Of a stretch of DNA of 64,000 nt, positions 24,101 through 35,879 are shown piece after piece. The stretch comes from Takakia lepidozioides (lineage: Eukaryota; Streptophyta; Takakiopsida; Takakiales; Takakiaceae), in the NCBI GenBank assembly GCA_030704615.1, contig CM060733.1:61502001-61566000 (forward strand). The letters are read 5' to 3'. The notes below the pieces were generated by a model, which did not search any database, was not told the origin of the DNA, and saw nothing but the letters and a program-made list of their open reading frames with translations. The position numbers were made by a program, and so were the translations under genes. Position 1 is the stretch's first letter. The number at the start of each line of letters is the position of its first letter.

Positions 24101-27053
24101 GCTCAGTTCTGCATCCTGAGGTAATCAAGAAGTGCGAAACAGGGAGAGCTGCAGGGACCTGGTACTCGTTGACTCGAGATGCATTTTTGGAGTACATGTA
24201 TGCAGTATGGCCCAACCTACATCTTTCTATCTTCTGCAAAACATATATGTAATCTTGTATGTACTAATCTCTTCGTTGTTACATGCAGCAAGAACTAGCA
24301 GAGGCCGCTGAGAGGGGGAAATCTGAGTACTACCGCACTACACCAGAAGAGCTGAGGACGACAAAAGGAGTGGGGGCAGCCATAAAGAAGGAGTATGAAA
24401 TCGGGAGGACGAAGCTGATGTCTGCCTTCATGAAGTAGTTGAGGATAGTGGAGCCTGGCCTTGGGGAGGAGTTCCTTTTCCAAATCAAAGTGCACTATGA
24501 CAAGCATGTTCATCCAGAGATGCAACAGGAGAAATTGCACAGGCTGGCACTCTCCATTGTTGACCCCCAGACGAAAGTTAGATGGCTTGAGATTTGGAAC
24601 TCGGATCAAACAGTGAAGGATTTGAATCAGTTCTCGAAAAGCACAATCCAGCCTAGAACAAAGGTCGAGGGCATCAGTGACACTGTTTTTGAGAACTGGC
24701 TTCACAAGGCTACATTTTGGAGTCAGATATGTGTTGCTTGAAGTGCCTGTTGTATAGCAATTATCCATGACTTCGGGATGTGCAAAACTGATAGATGTTC
24801 CTTTTGCAGCTGGAGAAGCGCGCCATTCTTGTCCTCGAGCAGAATTTGAAGGACTTGAATATTTCGATTGTCTCCCCACCACAGATCATGACCTTGGAGG
24901 CCTACATTAGGAAGTGGAAAGGTCTCACGTGGCGATACTGTTTCTTCTGCGAGTTCTCCAAGGATGGTAACATATTGAGGTCGAACGATTTCGACAGTCA
25001 GGTTGGGGGCGAGTGGGCCATGATGCTGTTGTGTACAGGTGCAGTCTCTAAAGCCAATCCATCACATTCTTTCCAATTATGTGTTGCCTCAGTTGAGAAA
25101 CCCTTGGGCTGTGATTTCTTTGTGCTTGACAGGAATTTGATGATGATCGGTGGCGATCATCACTTCCAGTGCTTTTAGCTGTCATAGATAAACATGTGAA
25201 TACGGCACAACATGTCAATTTCTCGATTCTTAAATGCTACCTCTGTAACACATAGGCAAATGGTTTGTGAACTGTAACCTGATAATCGGTGCCGATCATT
25301 GCATTATGTAGTTCTGCAGTATGGATTATCAGAAGGATTTGCATACCCATCTTAGGTTCTCTCTGATAGGAAAGTGATGATCGCCACCGATCATCACAAT
25401 CCGCTGCTTTTTGAGTTCAGTTTTTGGGGGTTGGGATGTGTTTGAGCGTTCGCAGGTACACAAAATATGTGTTGATGGGTGGAAAACACCTGAGTGGTAT
25501 CCCTGATTACCTGGACATGTGGTCGGACCCTGGCAACAATCCAACCATGTACAAAGCTGGTATCTTGAAGGACTGGAGTCCTGCCCACTTTAGGGACTGT
25601 GGAAGGTACCTTGACTGCCATCCTGAGCACTCGACGTTTCAAGAGCAGCAAATGAAGTATTTGAACAACCATGCGGAGATGCTGGCACCTCTGAACGACG
25701 AAGAGTACCAGAGAAACATAGCTGCATTGGCCGCCAAGGAGCCAGACAAGCAGGGAACCCAGAAGGGCAAGAAGGAGGGGCGCAAGGTGAAAGACAAGGA
25801 TGCAAAGGCTTTGGAGGGAGTAGCCAAGTCACCTACGAAGACAAAAGAGAAGGAGAAGTCGAAGGAGAAGGAGAAGGAAAAGGAAAAGAACAACGACAAC
25901 GACAAAGACTTCACCGCTGGGAGGTATACCCGCACTATTGAATGCATTTTCGATGCCATGCCACACCCTTCCCGTGTGGACTTAGCAAGGGAGATCAAGA
26001 TTGTCAATGAGGGATGGCTGACAATGATGGAGACTAAGAGAAAAGGGTACTCGGGGGTGCCATCACCGACTTGGGATAACATGATCTCTTTCCTAAATAG
26101 ACGCCATCCTGGAACAGATTCGATGAGAACCACTGGAGTTGGGTTTTCGGGTTTTGCAATAATTTCTTTTCAGATGCAGGAACTCTTCTGCTCTTCCAGT
26201 CATGTGACAAGGATAGTCGTTGGGGATTGGCATCATACCTGAAGTCGTCTGGGTTTGAAGTTCTGAGGACATGGAATTGTGTGAACATCCTCTACCTTTT
26301 GAAAGGGGGTTGTCCTGGACAGCTGTTATGGCTCCGCCCTCCTGACTACTGTTTTGTAATGCCTTTCAGTGTTTTCTGCTGCCTTGCTCTACCACAATCT
26401 GTGATGATCGGCACCGATCATCACAAATACATTCCAGTGTGGTTTTCATGTCTTGTCTATGTTTTGTTCTTTCACACACCAGACTTTCTCAAATCTTTTT
26501 ATGTGTCACCCTAACCTTGCATCTTTACCAGACGAGGATGTTGGAGGCGATCTGCCTGAGGAGGATTCGCACCTCAAAGACACCATCCTCTGTCCGCAGC
26601 TTTGAAATTTCTGATCAGGGGTGTTTCATCAACCCCCTTATGAGCCGCATGTCGATGACATGCTCTACAACTTCACGCACTCCAGTCGAGACTCTCAAGA
26701 GACCAGATGGCTCTCCCTGGAGAGGTGCAAGGGAGAGAACCCCAGCGTTCATGCAGACAATTTTGGAGTCATGCAGTCACCAATCGGCACGGGTGGTCGA
26801 CCTCACACTATCCACAGGTTCGTTACTGCAATAGTGTTTCCATTTTTGGTCTTCCAGTTTATATCTGCTTTCGCACCCCCTCCAACCTTCTAAAGGCTTT
26901 TTGTCTTAGGCGGGTGTGACTTATCATGCTTGCAAGGCAGGCGCCTTTTTGGCATGGAGGGCGACACCGAACAGGATGTGGCGACAGCCGTCAAGTTTGC
27001 TAGGATCGGCAGAACTCTGGCCCTGTTATACAGCAAGAGAGAAGGAGCACTAT
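21145..27053 (+). CDS. Multi-exon gene with ParB-like domain and possible methyltransferase-like C-terminus
   Basis: A chain of exon-like segments on the plus strand: 21145-about 21310 (METGPTEEHLGSESE), 21434-21516 (GKGKRKADEGDPNDAASKP), 23449-23915, 24021-24220, 24289-24741, 24810-25040, 25443-26150, 26172-26305, 26532-26820 and 26912-27053. The 23.5-23.9 kb part has YVWDGNHRLLAW followed by VVVEAMVLDPG and ARLLTAMHDVN, resembling ParB-like nuclease/DNA-binding domains (DGNHRL signature). A long Lys/Glu linker lies at 25.76-25.89 kb. Near the end, GTLLLFQSCDKDSRWGLASY plus SSGFEVLRTW and RRLFGMEGDTEQDVATAVKF resemble parts of N4/N6-type DNA methyltransferases, but no DPPY motif was found. 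At least two stops or frameshifts (23,662; 24,437) occur, so exon borders are uncertain or the copy is damaged. Function is inferred only from these resemblances. Confidence 0.42.
21574..26424. repeat. Dispersed GATC-containing palindromes (14 copies)
   Basis: Near-perfect palindromes with the core GATGATCGGTACCGATCATC occur at about 21574, 21731, 21816, 21882, 22095, 22161, 22356, 22441, 22545, 22664, 25138, 25280, 25373 and 26401, with a half-copy at 22024. The outer base pairs vary (GTGATG.../AGCGATG...) in a compensating way, so the two arms co-vary. Between 21.5 and 22.7 kb neighbouring copies share longer flanks (GGGTGTGTGCAT, GCAGTCTGATTG, TGAACATGCAGAA), showing spread by segment duplication. 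They lie in the introns or flank of the ParB-like gene and are absent elsewhere in the window. Confidence 0.88.
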
Positions 27054-27439
27054 AAAGATTGGAAGAAGGGGATCAATTGACCCTGGCCTCTGCCATGACC
27101 TTGCATAGAGACACTAAATAAGGCCTCTCTGCGACTCCCGGAAGTCGCAGACCCGTCGCATTACCGCTGACGGGCGACTTCTAGCAGTCGCAACCCCCGC
27201 GAGGTGGCGTGCCCTCGCCACGTTGCGGCCAAGGGGGAAATGGCATCCTTGTGACTCCCCAACGTCGCGGCCCTGCTGGAGCGTCGTTAGGCCGTCCTAG
27301 CGACGACGGGACATCGCAATACCCCGTCGAGCTGGGCGTCCAAGGGGAAAAGGTGACGTTGCGACTCTTGAACGTCGATGGAACGTCACAGTACCCTCAG
27401 CCTAGGGGTCTAGGATTGGGGATTTCTGGTATGTAATGA

Positions 27440-28090
27440 TTTTTGTTTTTACTCAAAAAAAATTTGTGAATTCAACCCTTGCACCACTACATCTATGCAA
27501 AAAATATTGGACAAAAAAATAAAATAAATAAAAAATAAATAAAAAATCTTCGCTCACTTTTTTAGACTTTCTATGAAGAGGTCATGAAGTTGTAGAGAAC
27601 TTAACTTTGGAGTACAAATGAGGGAAGAAAATACGGTTTTGGGTCCAGATGACTTTTGTTTACCCCCAATTTTTGCGTGTACATTGCATATGTTGTCATT
27701 AAACATATGGCTTGAAAGTGGAATTATAAAAAAATTGTGTGCAGACGAAACACAATATTTAGTCTCCACGACACGTAGTTTCGTTGAAATCTCGAATGAC
27801 CCATTGACTGAACTTGGTTCAAGCTCATATTTGGTCCACATGTGCTTAAGTATGTTCAGATCACATATGCAAAGTTGCAAATGACGAGCATCAAGAAGAA
27901 ATATTCACCCCCGACGTCGTAGGCCCTGCATGAAGTGAAAGAAAACTCAACCTTGGAAAGCAAATGATGGAGGAAAATATGGTTTTGGGTCTAGATGACT
28001 TTTGTTCACTGCCAAATTTTGCATGTACATTGCACACGCAGTCATTAAGCATGTGAGTCATTCTCTTGTCATTCTATTATCATTCTCATT
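27440..28090. repeat. Left AT-rich inverted subterminal segment
   Basis: Contains TTGCACCACTACATC, GAGGGAAGAAAATACGG, a segment ending CATTAAACATATGG and TGACCCATTGACTGAACTTG. Each occurs as its reverse complement in the same order at 35880-36490. A partial further copy starts at 27,950 and another related segment lies at 31,180-31,500, so the unit is also repeated internally. Confidence 0.75.
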
Positions 28091-28364
28091 AAGTCATTCT
28101 CATTAAGTCATTCTCTTGTCTTTCTTGCATCTTTAACATGGGATACTCAATGATAGTTTGGAACTGTTCGTAGTTGTGAGCATTGTTCAACCAGCATTGT
28201 TCTTTCCTTTTGACGATCCTGGTTTAAATTAATGCAATGTAACCAAGCAACCTCTACATATTGAAATGTGCGTAATTTATGGCCCTTGTTCCTCCGCTGC
28301 AATAAACTCGTTCACAAAATGCTCTTCTTTCGCAGCAACCACGATCTTGAAATAAAGCCAAAGC

Positions 28365-28540
28365 TTGAAATCATCCGATGTTGTGCTTATCTCTATCATC
28401 CTACCTGAGCATGTGCGCGAGTTTTTTGTGATGGCATTCGAGGGGAGGGAGCCCGGTTATCAGCGTCACGTCCGTCAGTCAGCATCAGGTCACATCAGAC
28501 CTGACGCTTACACGACCTCCGTCACGTCAGGTTCCGGAAA
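28365..28540 (+). pseudogene. Scrap related to the ORF at 34.64 kb
   Basis: Encodes SSDVVLISIILPEHVREFF, nearly the same block as SSEVVLLSTILPEHVRAFF at 34.78-34.85 kb. The rest is not shared. The parent gene is unknown. Confidence 0.4.
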
Positions 28541-28599
28541 TATTCTCGTAAAAAAAAGTACCAGATAAAATATTGTCACGCGCCGACACGGTGGCGGTG

Positions 28600-29010
28600 G
28601 CAAATACATTTTGGAAAATAATAAAATGAAAGCGACCACCAATTCTGGCGGTCGCTTTATATTTCAGAATTTTAGAAATAAGAGCGATCGCCAACATGGC
28701 GTTCGCTTAATTTTTTTTATAAAAAAAACAAAATTGGCGGTGGCATTCGCAGCAGTATATTTTTTTATAAAAATATAGCAACTTCCGTATTGGCGGTGGC
28801 ATAATTTTAAAAATATATAAAAAACACGCGACCGCCAAAATTGGCAGTCGTTGGTTTTCAATAATACATAAAAAGCAAGCGACCGCAATAATATGGCGGT
28901 CGCTTTATTTTACAAATATATTAAAAAAACCAGCGACCACCATAATATGGCGGTCGCTTTATTTTAAATATATATTTAAAAAACCATAATATGGCGGTCG
29001 CTTCAATTCA

Positions 29011-29041
<31 letters not shown>

Positions 29042-30860
29042 CAGCGACTGTCCTAATACGGCGGTCGCTTTATTTATTAAAAATATGAAAAATATTTTTA
29101 ATTTCAGAAAAAATGTAGCGACCGCCAGTAATGTCGGTCACATTTATTTTTTATTTTTTAAAATAGAGCGACCGCCATTATTGGTGGTCATTTAAAAAAA
29201 AACAACCGACCGCCATTATTGGCGATCGCTTGTATATTTTCAATTTCTGAAAATACAGCAACCGCCAGTAATGTCGGTCGCTTTTGTTTTTTATTATTTA
29301 TCAATAGAGCGACGGCCATTACTGGCGGTCGCTTGTATATTTTTAATTTCTGAAAATGCTGCGACCGCCAATTATGGCGGTCGCTTTTATTTTATTTTAT
29401 TTTAAATAGAGTGACCGCCATTACTGGTAGTCGCTTGTATATTTTTAATTTCTGAAAATGTTGCAACTGCCAGTAATGGCGGTCGCTTTTGTTTTTTTTT
29501 TGTTTTTATAAAAATTGAGCGACCGTCGTAACTGGCGGTCGTTTTTATTGTTTAATTTTTTAAATAGAGCGACCGCCAGTAATGGCGGTCGCTTTTTTGT
29601 TGTTTTTTTTAAATGTAGCGACCGCCATGGCAGCGATCGCTTCAAGAAGGTATGCCCTTACGCGTGGACCAAGGAACGAGAGGGGGGGAAGGCAGATAAA
29701 CCAAGGGAGGCTCAGTCTCCCCTCACTTCCTCTCCACACAACTTATGTGCGATCGCCATTATTGGCGGTCCTTTTTTTTAATTCATTTATTTTTAAATAT
29801 AGCAACGGCCATTACTGGCAGTCGCTTGTATATTTTTAATTTCAAAAAAATGCTGCGACCGCCAGTTATGGAGGTCGTTTTTTTTTTTCTAATTTTTTTT
29901 AATATAGCGACTGCCATTATTGGTGGTCGCTTGTATATTTTTAATTTCTGAAAATGTTGCGACTGCCAGTAATGGCGGTCGTTTATATATATATATATAT
30001 ATATATAAAATAAAGCGACCGTCGTTACTGTCAGTCGCTTTTATTGTTTTATTTTTTAAATAGAACGACCGCCAGTAATGGCAGACGTTTTTTTGTTGTT
30101 TTTTTAAAATGTATTGACCGCCATAGTGGCGGTCGCTTCTAGAAGGTGTGCCTTACGCGTGGACCGAGGAATGAGAGGGGGTGGGGAGATAAGCCAAGGA
30201 AGGCTGATTCTCCCCTCACTTCCTCTCCACACAACTTATGTGCGACCGCCAATAATGGCGGTCGCTTCAGTTTTTTATTTATTTTTAAACAGAACGACGG
30301 CCATTACTGGCGGTCGCTTGTATATTTTTAATTTTTGAAAATGTTGCGACCGCCAGTTATTGCGGCCGTTTTTATTTTTTATTTTTTTAAATAGAGCAAC
30401 CGCCATTACTGGTGGTCGCTTGTATATTTTTAATTTCTGAAAATGTTGTGACTGCCAGTATTGGCCGTCGTTTTTATTGTTTAATTTTTTAAATAGAGCG
30501 ACCGCAATTACTGGCGGTCGTTTTTTTGGTGTTTTTTTTTAAATGTAGCGACCGCCATAGTGGCGGTCGTTTCTAGAAGGTGTGCCTTACGCGTGGAGCG
30601 AGGAATAAGGGGGGGAGGTAGATAAGCCAAGGGAGGCTCATTCTCCCCTCACTTCCTATCCACTCAACTTGTGTGCGACCGCCATTATTGGCGGTCGCTC
30701 TAGTTTTTTATTTATTTTTAAATATAACGACGGCCATTACTGGCGGTCGCTTGTATATTTTTAATTTCTGAAAATGCTGCGACCGCTAGTTTTGGCGGTC
30801 GCCTTTATTTTTTATTTTTTTAAATAGAGCGATTGCCATTACTGGTGGTCGCTTGTAGAA
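28600..30860. repeat. Hairpin array 1 (GCGACCGCC...GGCGGTCGC)
   Basis: Several dozen short palindromes, each an arm GCGACCGCC, a 3-6 nt loop such as ATTATT or AGTAAT, and the complementary arm GGCGGTCGC, are spaced roughly every 50-60 bp by A/T-rich spacers (often TTGTATATTTTTAATTTCTG). Substitutions are common but arms often stay largely complementary. A non-hairpin block of about 110 bp (AAGGTGTGCCTTACGCGTGG ... CTCCACACAACTTATGTGCG) recurs at about 29645, 30140 and 30575, giving a higher-order period of roughly 430-500 bp. A (TA)n run lies at 29985-30007. Confidence 0.88.
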
Positions 30861-30864
30861 AATC

Positions 30865-32600
30865 ATTTGCATCCGTTGGTCCATTGGACGAATTTCGTTT
30901 CATCTCATATTACTCTGGGACCTCTTAGATAGTACATTGAGCACACTAGCAAAGTCTGAAAGCGAACCAAAATCGTTCGGATAGGCAACCATCCGTTCAG
31001 CCATCGAATGAATTTCGATTGATCTCGTATTAGTCCGGGACCTGTGAGAGGGTGTACCGAACGTACTGACAAGTTTGAAAGCAAACAAAAATAATTTGGA
31101 TGGGCAACCATCCGTTCAACCGTTGGATGAATTCCGTTTGATGTGCTATTATTCTAGGACCTGTTGGACGGCGTTTCAGGTGTACATGATTTTTTTTTCA
31201 TTCTGTTTTTTTTAGTCATATGTCTAATGACGGCATATGCAACGTGCGTGCCAAATTTCATAGCGAATAAAAGTCATTAGGACCCAAAACCACAATTTCT
31301 TCCCTAATTTGCACTCCAAACTTGATTTGACTTCTACTTCATGCACTCTTCATAGAGAGTTCTGCAATAGCGAGCGAAGAGAACATTTTTTAACATTTTC
31401 ATTTATGTTTGGTCCAAAGTTTTGCGGGGATGTAACCGTGGGAGGGTTGAAGCCAGATTACAAGATTGAGCCAAAAATAAAATCGTTACGTAGCAGGAAA
31501 CCCCAATCAAAGACAATGTAAACTTATTTATTTGCTTGAAATTTATTTAAACTAATTTAATTGCAAATTGGTGGAAGGGCGAGGGCGTGGTGGAGAGGCA
31601 AATGTTTGTTGCTTCTCTTGTTTCTCCGCACATGTGTTGCACACATATTCAAGCATATGCAGGCAAAAGATGGGCCTCAACCTCATCCGTTCAATGGGTG
31701 CATTACCCGTTCACCCACGAGAGGATTTCTTTATCACAATGAACAAAAAATTGAATGACACGTGAACGCCTCATTGGCCCATTGAACAAATTTCGATTGA
31801 TCTCATATTACTCTGGGACCTGTCAGATGGTACATTGGACATATTGACCAACTTTCGAAACGAACGAAAATCATTTGGATGGGCAACCCTCCGTTGGCCC
31901 ATTGGACAAATTTCGTTTCATCTCATATTACTCTAGGACCTCTTAGATGATACATTGAACACATTGGCAAAGTCTGAAAGCGAACCAAAATCATTTGGAT
32001 GGGCAACCATCTGTTCAGCCATCAAATGAATTTCGTTTCATCTCATATTAGTCCGGGACCTGATACATGGTATGTTAAACATAGTGGCAAAGTTTGAAAG
32101 CAAACAAAAATCAATTGGATGGTCAACCATTCGACCGCCATTCTTTTTCGTAATAAGCAAAACTTCATGATAGGTGAACGCGCCGTTGGCCCATTGAACG
32201 AATTTCGTTTCATCTTATATTACTCAGGGACTTGTGAGACGGTATACTGAAGACGCTGCGGAAGTTTCGAAGCGAACCAAAATCATTTGGATGGGCATCC
32301 ATCCGTTGGCCCATCAAACAAATTTCGTTTCATCTCATATTACACTGGGACCCGTCTTATGGTATGTTGAACATATTGGCAAAAATTAAAAGTAAACCAA
32401 ACTCATCTGGATGGGCAATCGTCCGTTGGGCCATTAAACGAATTTCGATTGATGTCATACTCGTACGAGACTTGTGAGACGACGTACCGAACTTACTGGC
32501 AAAGTTTGAAAGGAAACAAAAATCATTCAGAGGGCCAATCATCCGTTGTCCAATCGAATGATTTTCGTTTCATCTCGTATGACTCCTCGACCTGTTGGGA
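30865..32600. repeat. 119-bp tandem repeats
   Basis: Direct repeats of about 119-120 bp begin CCGTTGGCCCATTGGACGAA and end near CATTTGGATGGGCAACCAT. Units start at about 30873, 30992, 31111 (cut short), 31772, 31891, 32010, 32183, 32303, 32422 and 32542. The series is broken by an AT-rich segment at 31180-31765 related to the element's subterminal region. Divergence among units is moderate, indicating an old array. Confidence 0.82.
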
Positions 32601-32689
32601 TAAGCCCCACGGTGGCAATGACAATTGGAGATCGAAGGGATGACCTTCGCACGCCAGGACGGCACCCGGTGCTTCAAAAGGAAAAATAA

Positions 32690-32882
32690 GTGCGACGACA
32701 CATGGCGAGCAGAAGACGACCTTTGATGGGGTGTACTTTAATTGCGGGGAGATTAGGCACATGGCCAAAAAGTGTCCGAAATCCCAACAGTTGAACATTA
32801 CAACGGCGACCACGGAGCTTTCCGAAGACTCCATCAACCGCTTGGTGGAGGCAGTGGTCGCCAAGACTTTGCAAGGTAGACG
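32690..32882 (+). pseudogene. Retroelement gag zinc-knuckle relic
   Basis: Plus-strand translation contains YFNCGEIRHMAKKCP, a CCHC zinc knuckle whose first cysteine has become tyrosine, followed by LSEDSINRLVEAVVAKTLQ. This is typical of the end of a retrotransposon gag. Only this piece is present, between the tandem repeats and hairpin array 2. Confidence 0.55.
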
Positions 32883-32974
32883 ACTACACGTGTGAGCTGT
32901 TCCAGGAGGCTAGAGCATCATGTAGCGGAAACCGCTTCATGTTCATAAGTAACAAAATTTTCGGAACTATCGTG

Positions 32975-34395
32975 TCGTTGTCGTATAGGCGGTCGCTTCA
33001 TTTTTTTTTAAAACAAAAAAAAGCGATCGCTATTAGGCGGTCGCATCATCTTTTATAAATACCATAAAGAGCGACCACCATATGGTGGTCGTTTCATTTA
33101 AAATAAATACCTAAAAGAGCGACCGCCGTATTGGCGGTCGCTTCATTTAAAAAAACAAAAAAGAACGACCGCCATAGGATGGTCGCTTCATTTTTTAGAA
33201 AAACTTAACAGAGCGACCGTCGTAGTGGCGGTCGCTTCATTTTTTTATATATAAAAATTAAAGAAATAAAAACAAAAGTGAAGAAAAAGTGAAGAAGAGC
33301 GACCGCCATATGGCGGTCGCTTCAGTTTTGTTTTTAATATATATATTTAATAAATAAATTTAAACAAACAAACAAAAAACAAAAAAACAAAAAATTAGAT
33401 TTTTGTTTTTAGGGAGCGAACGCCGTAATGGCGGTCGCTTCAGTTTTTTAAGAATAAAAAAAGAGCGACTGCCATAGGGCGATCGCTTCATTTTTTTATT
33501 TTATTTTTTAAATATTATTGTTTATTTTTTTTAAAACTTATTGGAGCGACCGCTATATTGGCGGTCGCTTCAGTTTTTTTTTAAAGCGAAAAAGAGCGAC
33601 GGCCATCGGCCGGTCGCTTCATTTTTTAAAGAAATAAAAAACTTAATTTTTATTTATTTTTTAATTTAATGTTTTTTAAATGAGCGACCGCTGTATTGGC
33701 GGTCACTTCACTTTCTTAAAAAGCGAAGAAGAATACGGCGGTCGCTTCATTTTTTTTTTTTTTTAAAAAAAACTTATTTTAAAATTTAACTATTTATTAT
33801 TATTATTCAAAAAAAAACCTTAAAGGAGCGACCGCCGTATTGGCAGTCGCTTCAGTTTTTTAAAAAGCGAAAAAGAGAGACCCCATATGGCGGTTGGTTC
33901 ATTTTTAAAATAAATAAACGAAAATGAGCGACCAACGTAGTGGCGGTCACTTCATTTAAAAAAAAAAAAAAAAAAAACGACCACCGTACTGGCGGTTGCT
34001 TCATTTTTTCTTGAAAAAAAAGAGTGACTGCCGTAATTGCAGTCGTTTCATTTAAATTTCTTAAATAAAAAATGGCGGCCGCTAAATTTTAAAAAATAAA
34101 ACCAGAGACCGCCATTTGGCAGTCACTGCATTTTTTTTAAAAAAAAATAAAGAAATGACAGCTTGGCGGTCGCTCCATTTTAGAATCAAAATAAAAATAT
34201 GCGACGGCCGGCGAATGGCGGTCGCTGTATTTTTTAAACTGCGAGCGATTGCCAATCTGGGCGGTCGCTTAATTTTTAAAACTAATAATTTTCAAGCGAC
34301 TGCCAATATAGGCCGTCGCTTAATTTAAAATATAATAAATTGCAAACGACCGCCAATATAGACGATCACTCCATTTAAAACTTCATAAATTGCCG
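32975..34395. repeat. Hairpin array 2 (GCGACCGCC...GGCGGTCGC)
   Basis: About 25-30 further palindromes of the same type as array 1, with shorter loops (often GTATT or ATAT) and more A-rich spacers. Many units read AGCGACCGCCGTATTGGCGG on the plus strand with the complementary GGTCGCTTCA following. The spacer consensus differs from array 1, so the two arrays expanded separately from related units. Confidence 0.86.
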
Positions 34396-34639
34396 CCACG
34401 TCACGTCAGGAATGATAACTAGGGGAGGGAGAACCCAGTTGTCTGTCTCTCAACTCCAAGGTGCTTTATCAAGTTCTTGGATTTTTTCGATGAGATTGTC
34501 CACCTTTCGAATTTGTCAAGGAATCGAGGATGTCACCAAAGAAGTTTAGTATGCGCCTAGTCCAAGGTTCCCTAGAAGTTATCTGATGTATCTACATGTC
34601 AACGTTGTCTCCTAACATTGGATGCCTGCTACGACTTAG

Positions 34640-34936
34640 GTGATTATGTCAAACAATTCACACAAAGGCAATGACGTGCAACTGGAGCAAGTGATGCAAA
34701 TCGGCACCAAGATTCTACGCTATGTAAATCACATGGAGGTAGAAATGTTAATGGGATCTCATCCGATATACAAAGCGAAATCATCCGAGGTTGTGCTTCT
34801 CTCTACCATCCTACCTGAGCATGTGCGCGCGTTTTTCTATGACAAAGAGTATTTGGGGCCGATTGCAATTGCGTCGTTCTGTGACAAAATCTTTCGAATT
34901 CGTCAAGGAATCGAGGATGTCACCAAAGAAGTTTAG
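34640..34936 (+). pseudogene. Unknown ORF fragment within the CACTA-like element
   Basis: A 98-codon frame includes QIGTKILRYVNHMEVEMLMG, VVLLSTILPEHVRAFF, FCDKIFRIRQGIEDVTKEV. The last part is repeated at 34480-34550, and the LPEHVR part at 28.4 kb. It looks like exon material of a captured gene, possibly from the same helicase-like gene as the fragments at 35.2 kb, but no family can be named with confidence. Confidence 0.35.
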
Positions 34937-34969
34937 CATGCACATAATCCGAGGTTCTCTACAAATTAT

Positions 34970-35765
34970 CTGATGTATCTAGATGTCAACGTTGTCTCCT
35001 GACAGTGGATGTCTGCTAGCTACGACTTAGGTGATTATGTCAAACAACTCCCACAAAGGCAACGACATGCAACTAGAGTGCAACGATATGCAATTGTATT
35101 GTATTCATGATTTGATTTGATGATTTGTTGATTTGAAGTTTGATTTGATGTTGATTTTGAAATAAGGCCAAAGCTTTATACACCGAGTGATCTCCAACAA
35201 GAATGATCTGCTTCAGTTCCTTCATCAGGGTGATAATATCAGTATCTGCTTCTACTTGTTGTGCATCTTCATCAATTATTACGCAATTAAAAGCTTCAAT
35301 GATCATTGGCCTTCTATGGAGACAGTGCAAAAAAACAATGCAAGCATTCTCCATGCATTCCATCTCCAACCATTCCAGTGATGTATCTAGATGTCAACGT
35401 TGTCTCCTGACAGTGGATGTCTGCTACGACTTAGGTGATTATGTCAAACAACTCCCACAAAGGCAACGACGTGCAATTGTATTGTATTCATGATTTGATT
35501 TGATGATTTGTTGATTTGAAGTTTGATTTGATGTTGATTTTGAAATAAGGCCAAAGCTTTATACACTGAGTGATCTCCAACAAGAATGATCTACTTCAGT
35601 TCCTTCATCTAGGTGATAATATCAGTCTCTACTTCTACGTGTTGTACATCTTCATCAATTATTACGCAATTAAAAGCTTCAACGATCGTTGGCCTTCTAT
35701 GGAGACAGTGCAAAAAAACAATGCAAGCATTCTCCATGCATTTCATCTCCAACCAATGTCTCTGT
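34970..35765 (-). pseudogene. Duplicated SF1 (UPF1/SEN1-like) helicase fragment
   Basis: The minus strand at 35369-35160 encodes FNCVIIDEDAQQVEADTDII followed by LKQIILVGDHSVYKAL. This matches the Walker B (DEAAQ) and motif III (VGD..QL) region of UPF1/SEN1-type superfamily 1 helicases. A second copy of the same DNA lies at about 35545-35750, each preceded by a shared segment (GATGTATCTAGATGTCAACG) that also occurs at 34590. Only this small helicase portion is present, so it is a captured fragment tandemly duplicated inside the element. Confidence 0.55.
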
Positions 35766-35879
35766 CAATTCAGAAAATAACTCAGTGCCAAAACTTCCTA
35801 GTTTTCCAAATCCATTTTCGTCTTTGTTGTATCATGAGGAAAGCTTGCAGCGTCTTTACATTCCAGAGTCTGTTGAGGA

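Noticed and set aside
28600-34395. Regularly spaced repeats resembling a CRISPR array
   Set aside because: Units are palindromes with variable sequence and A/T simple spacers of uneven length in a eukaryotic transposon; no cas genes.
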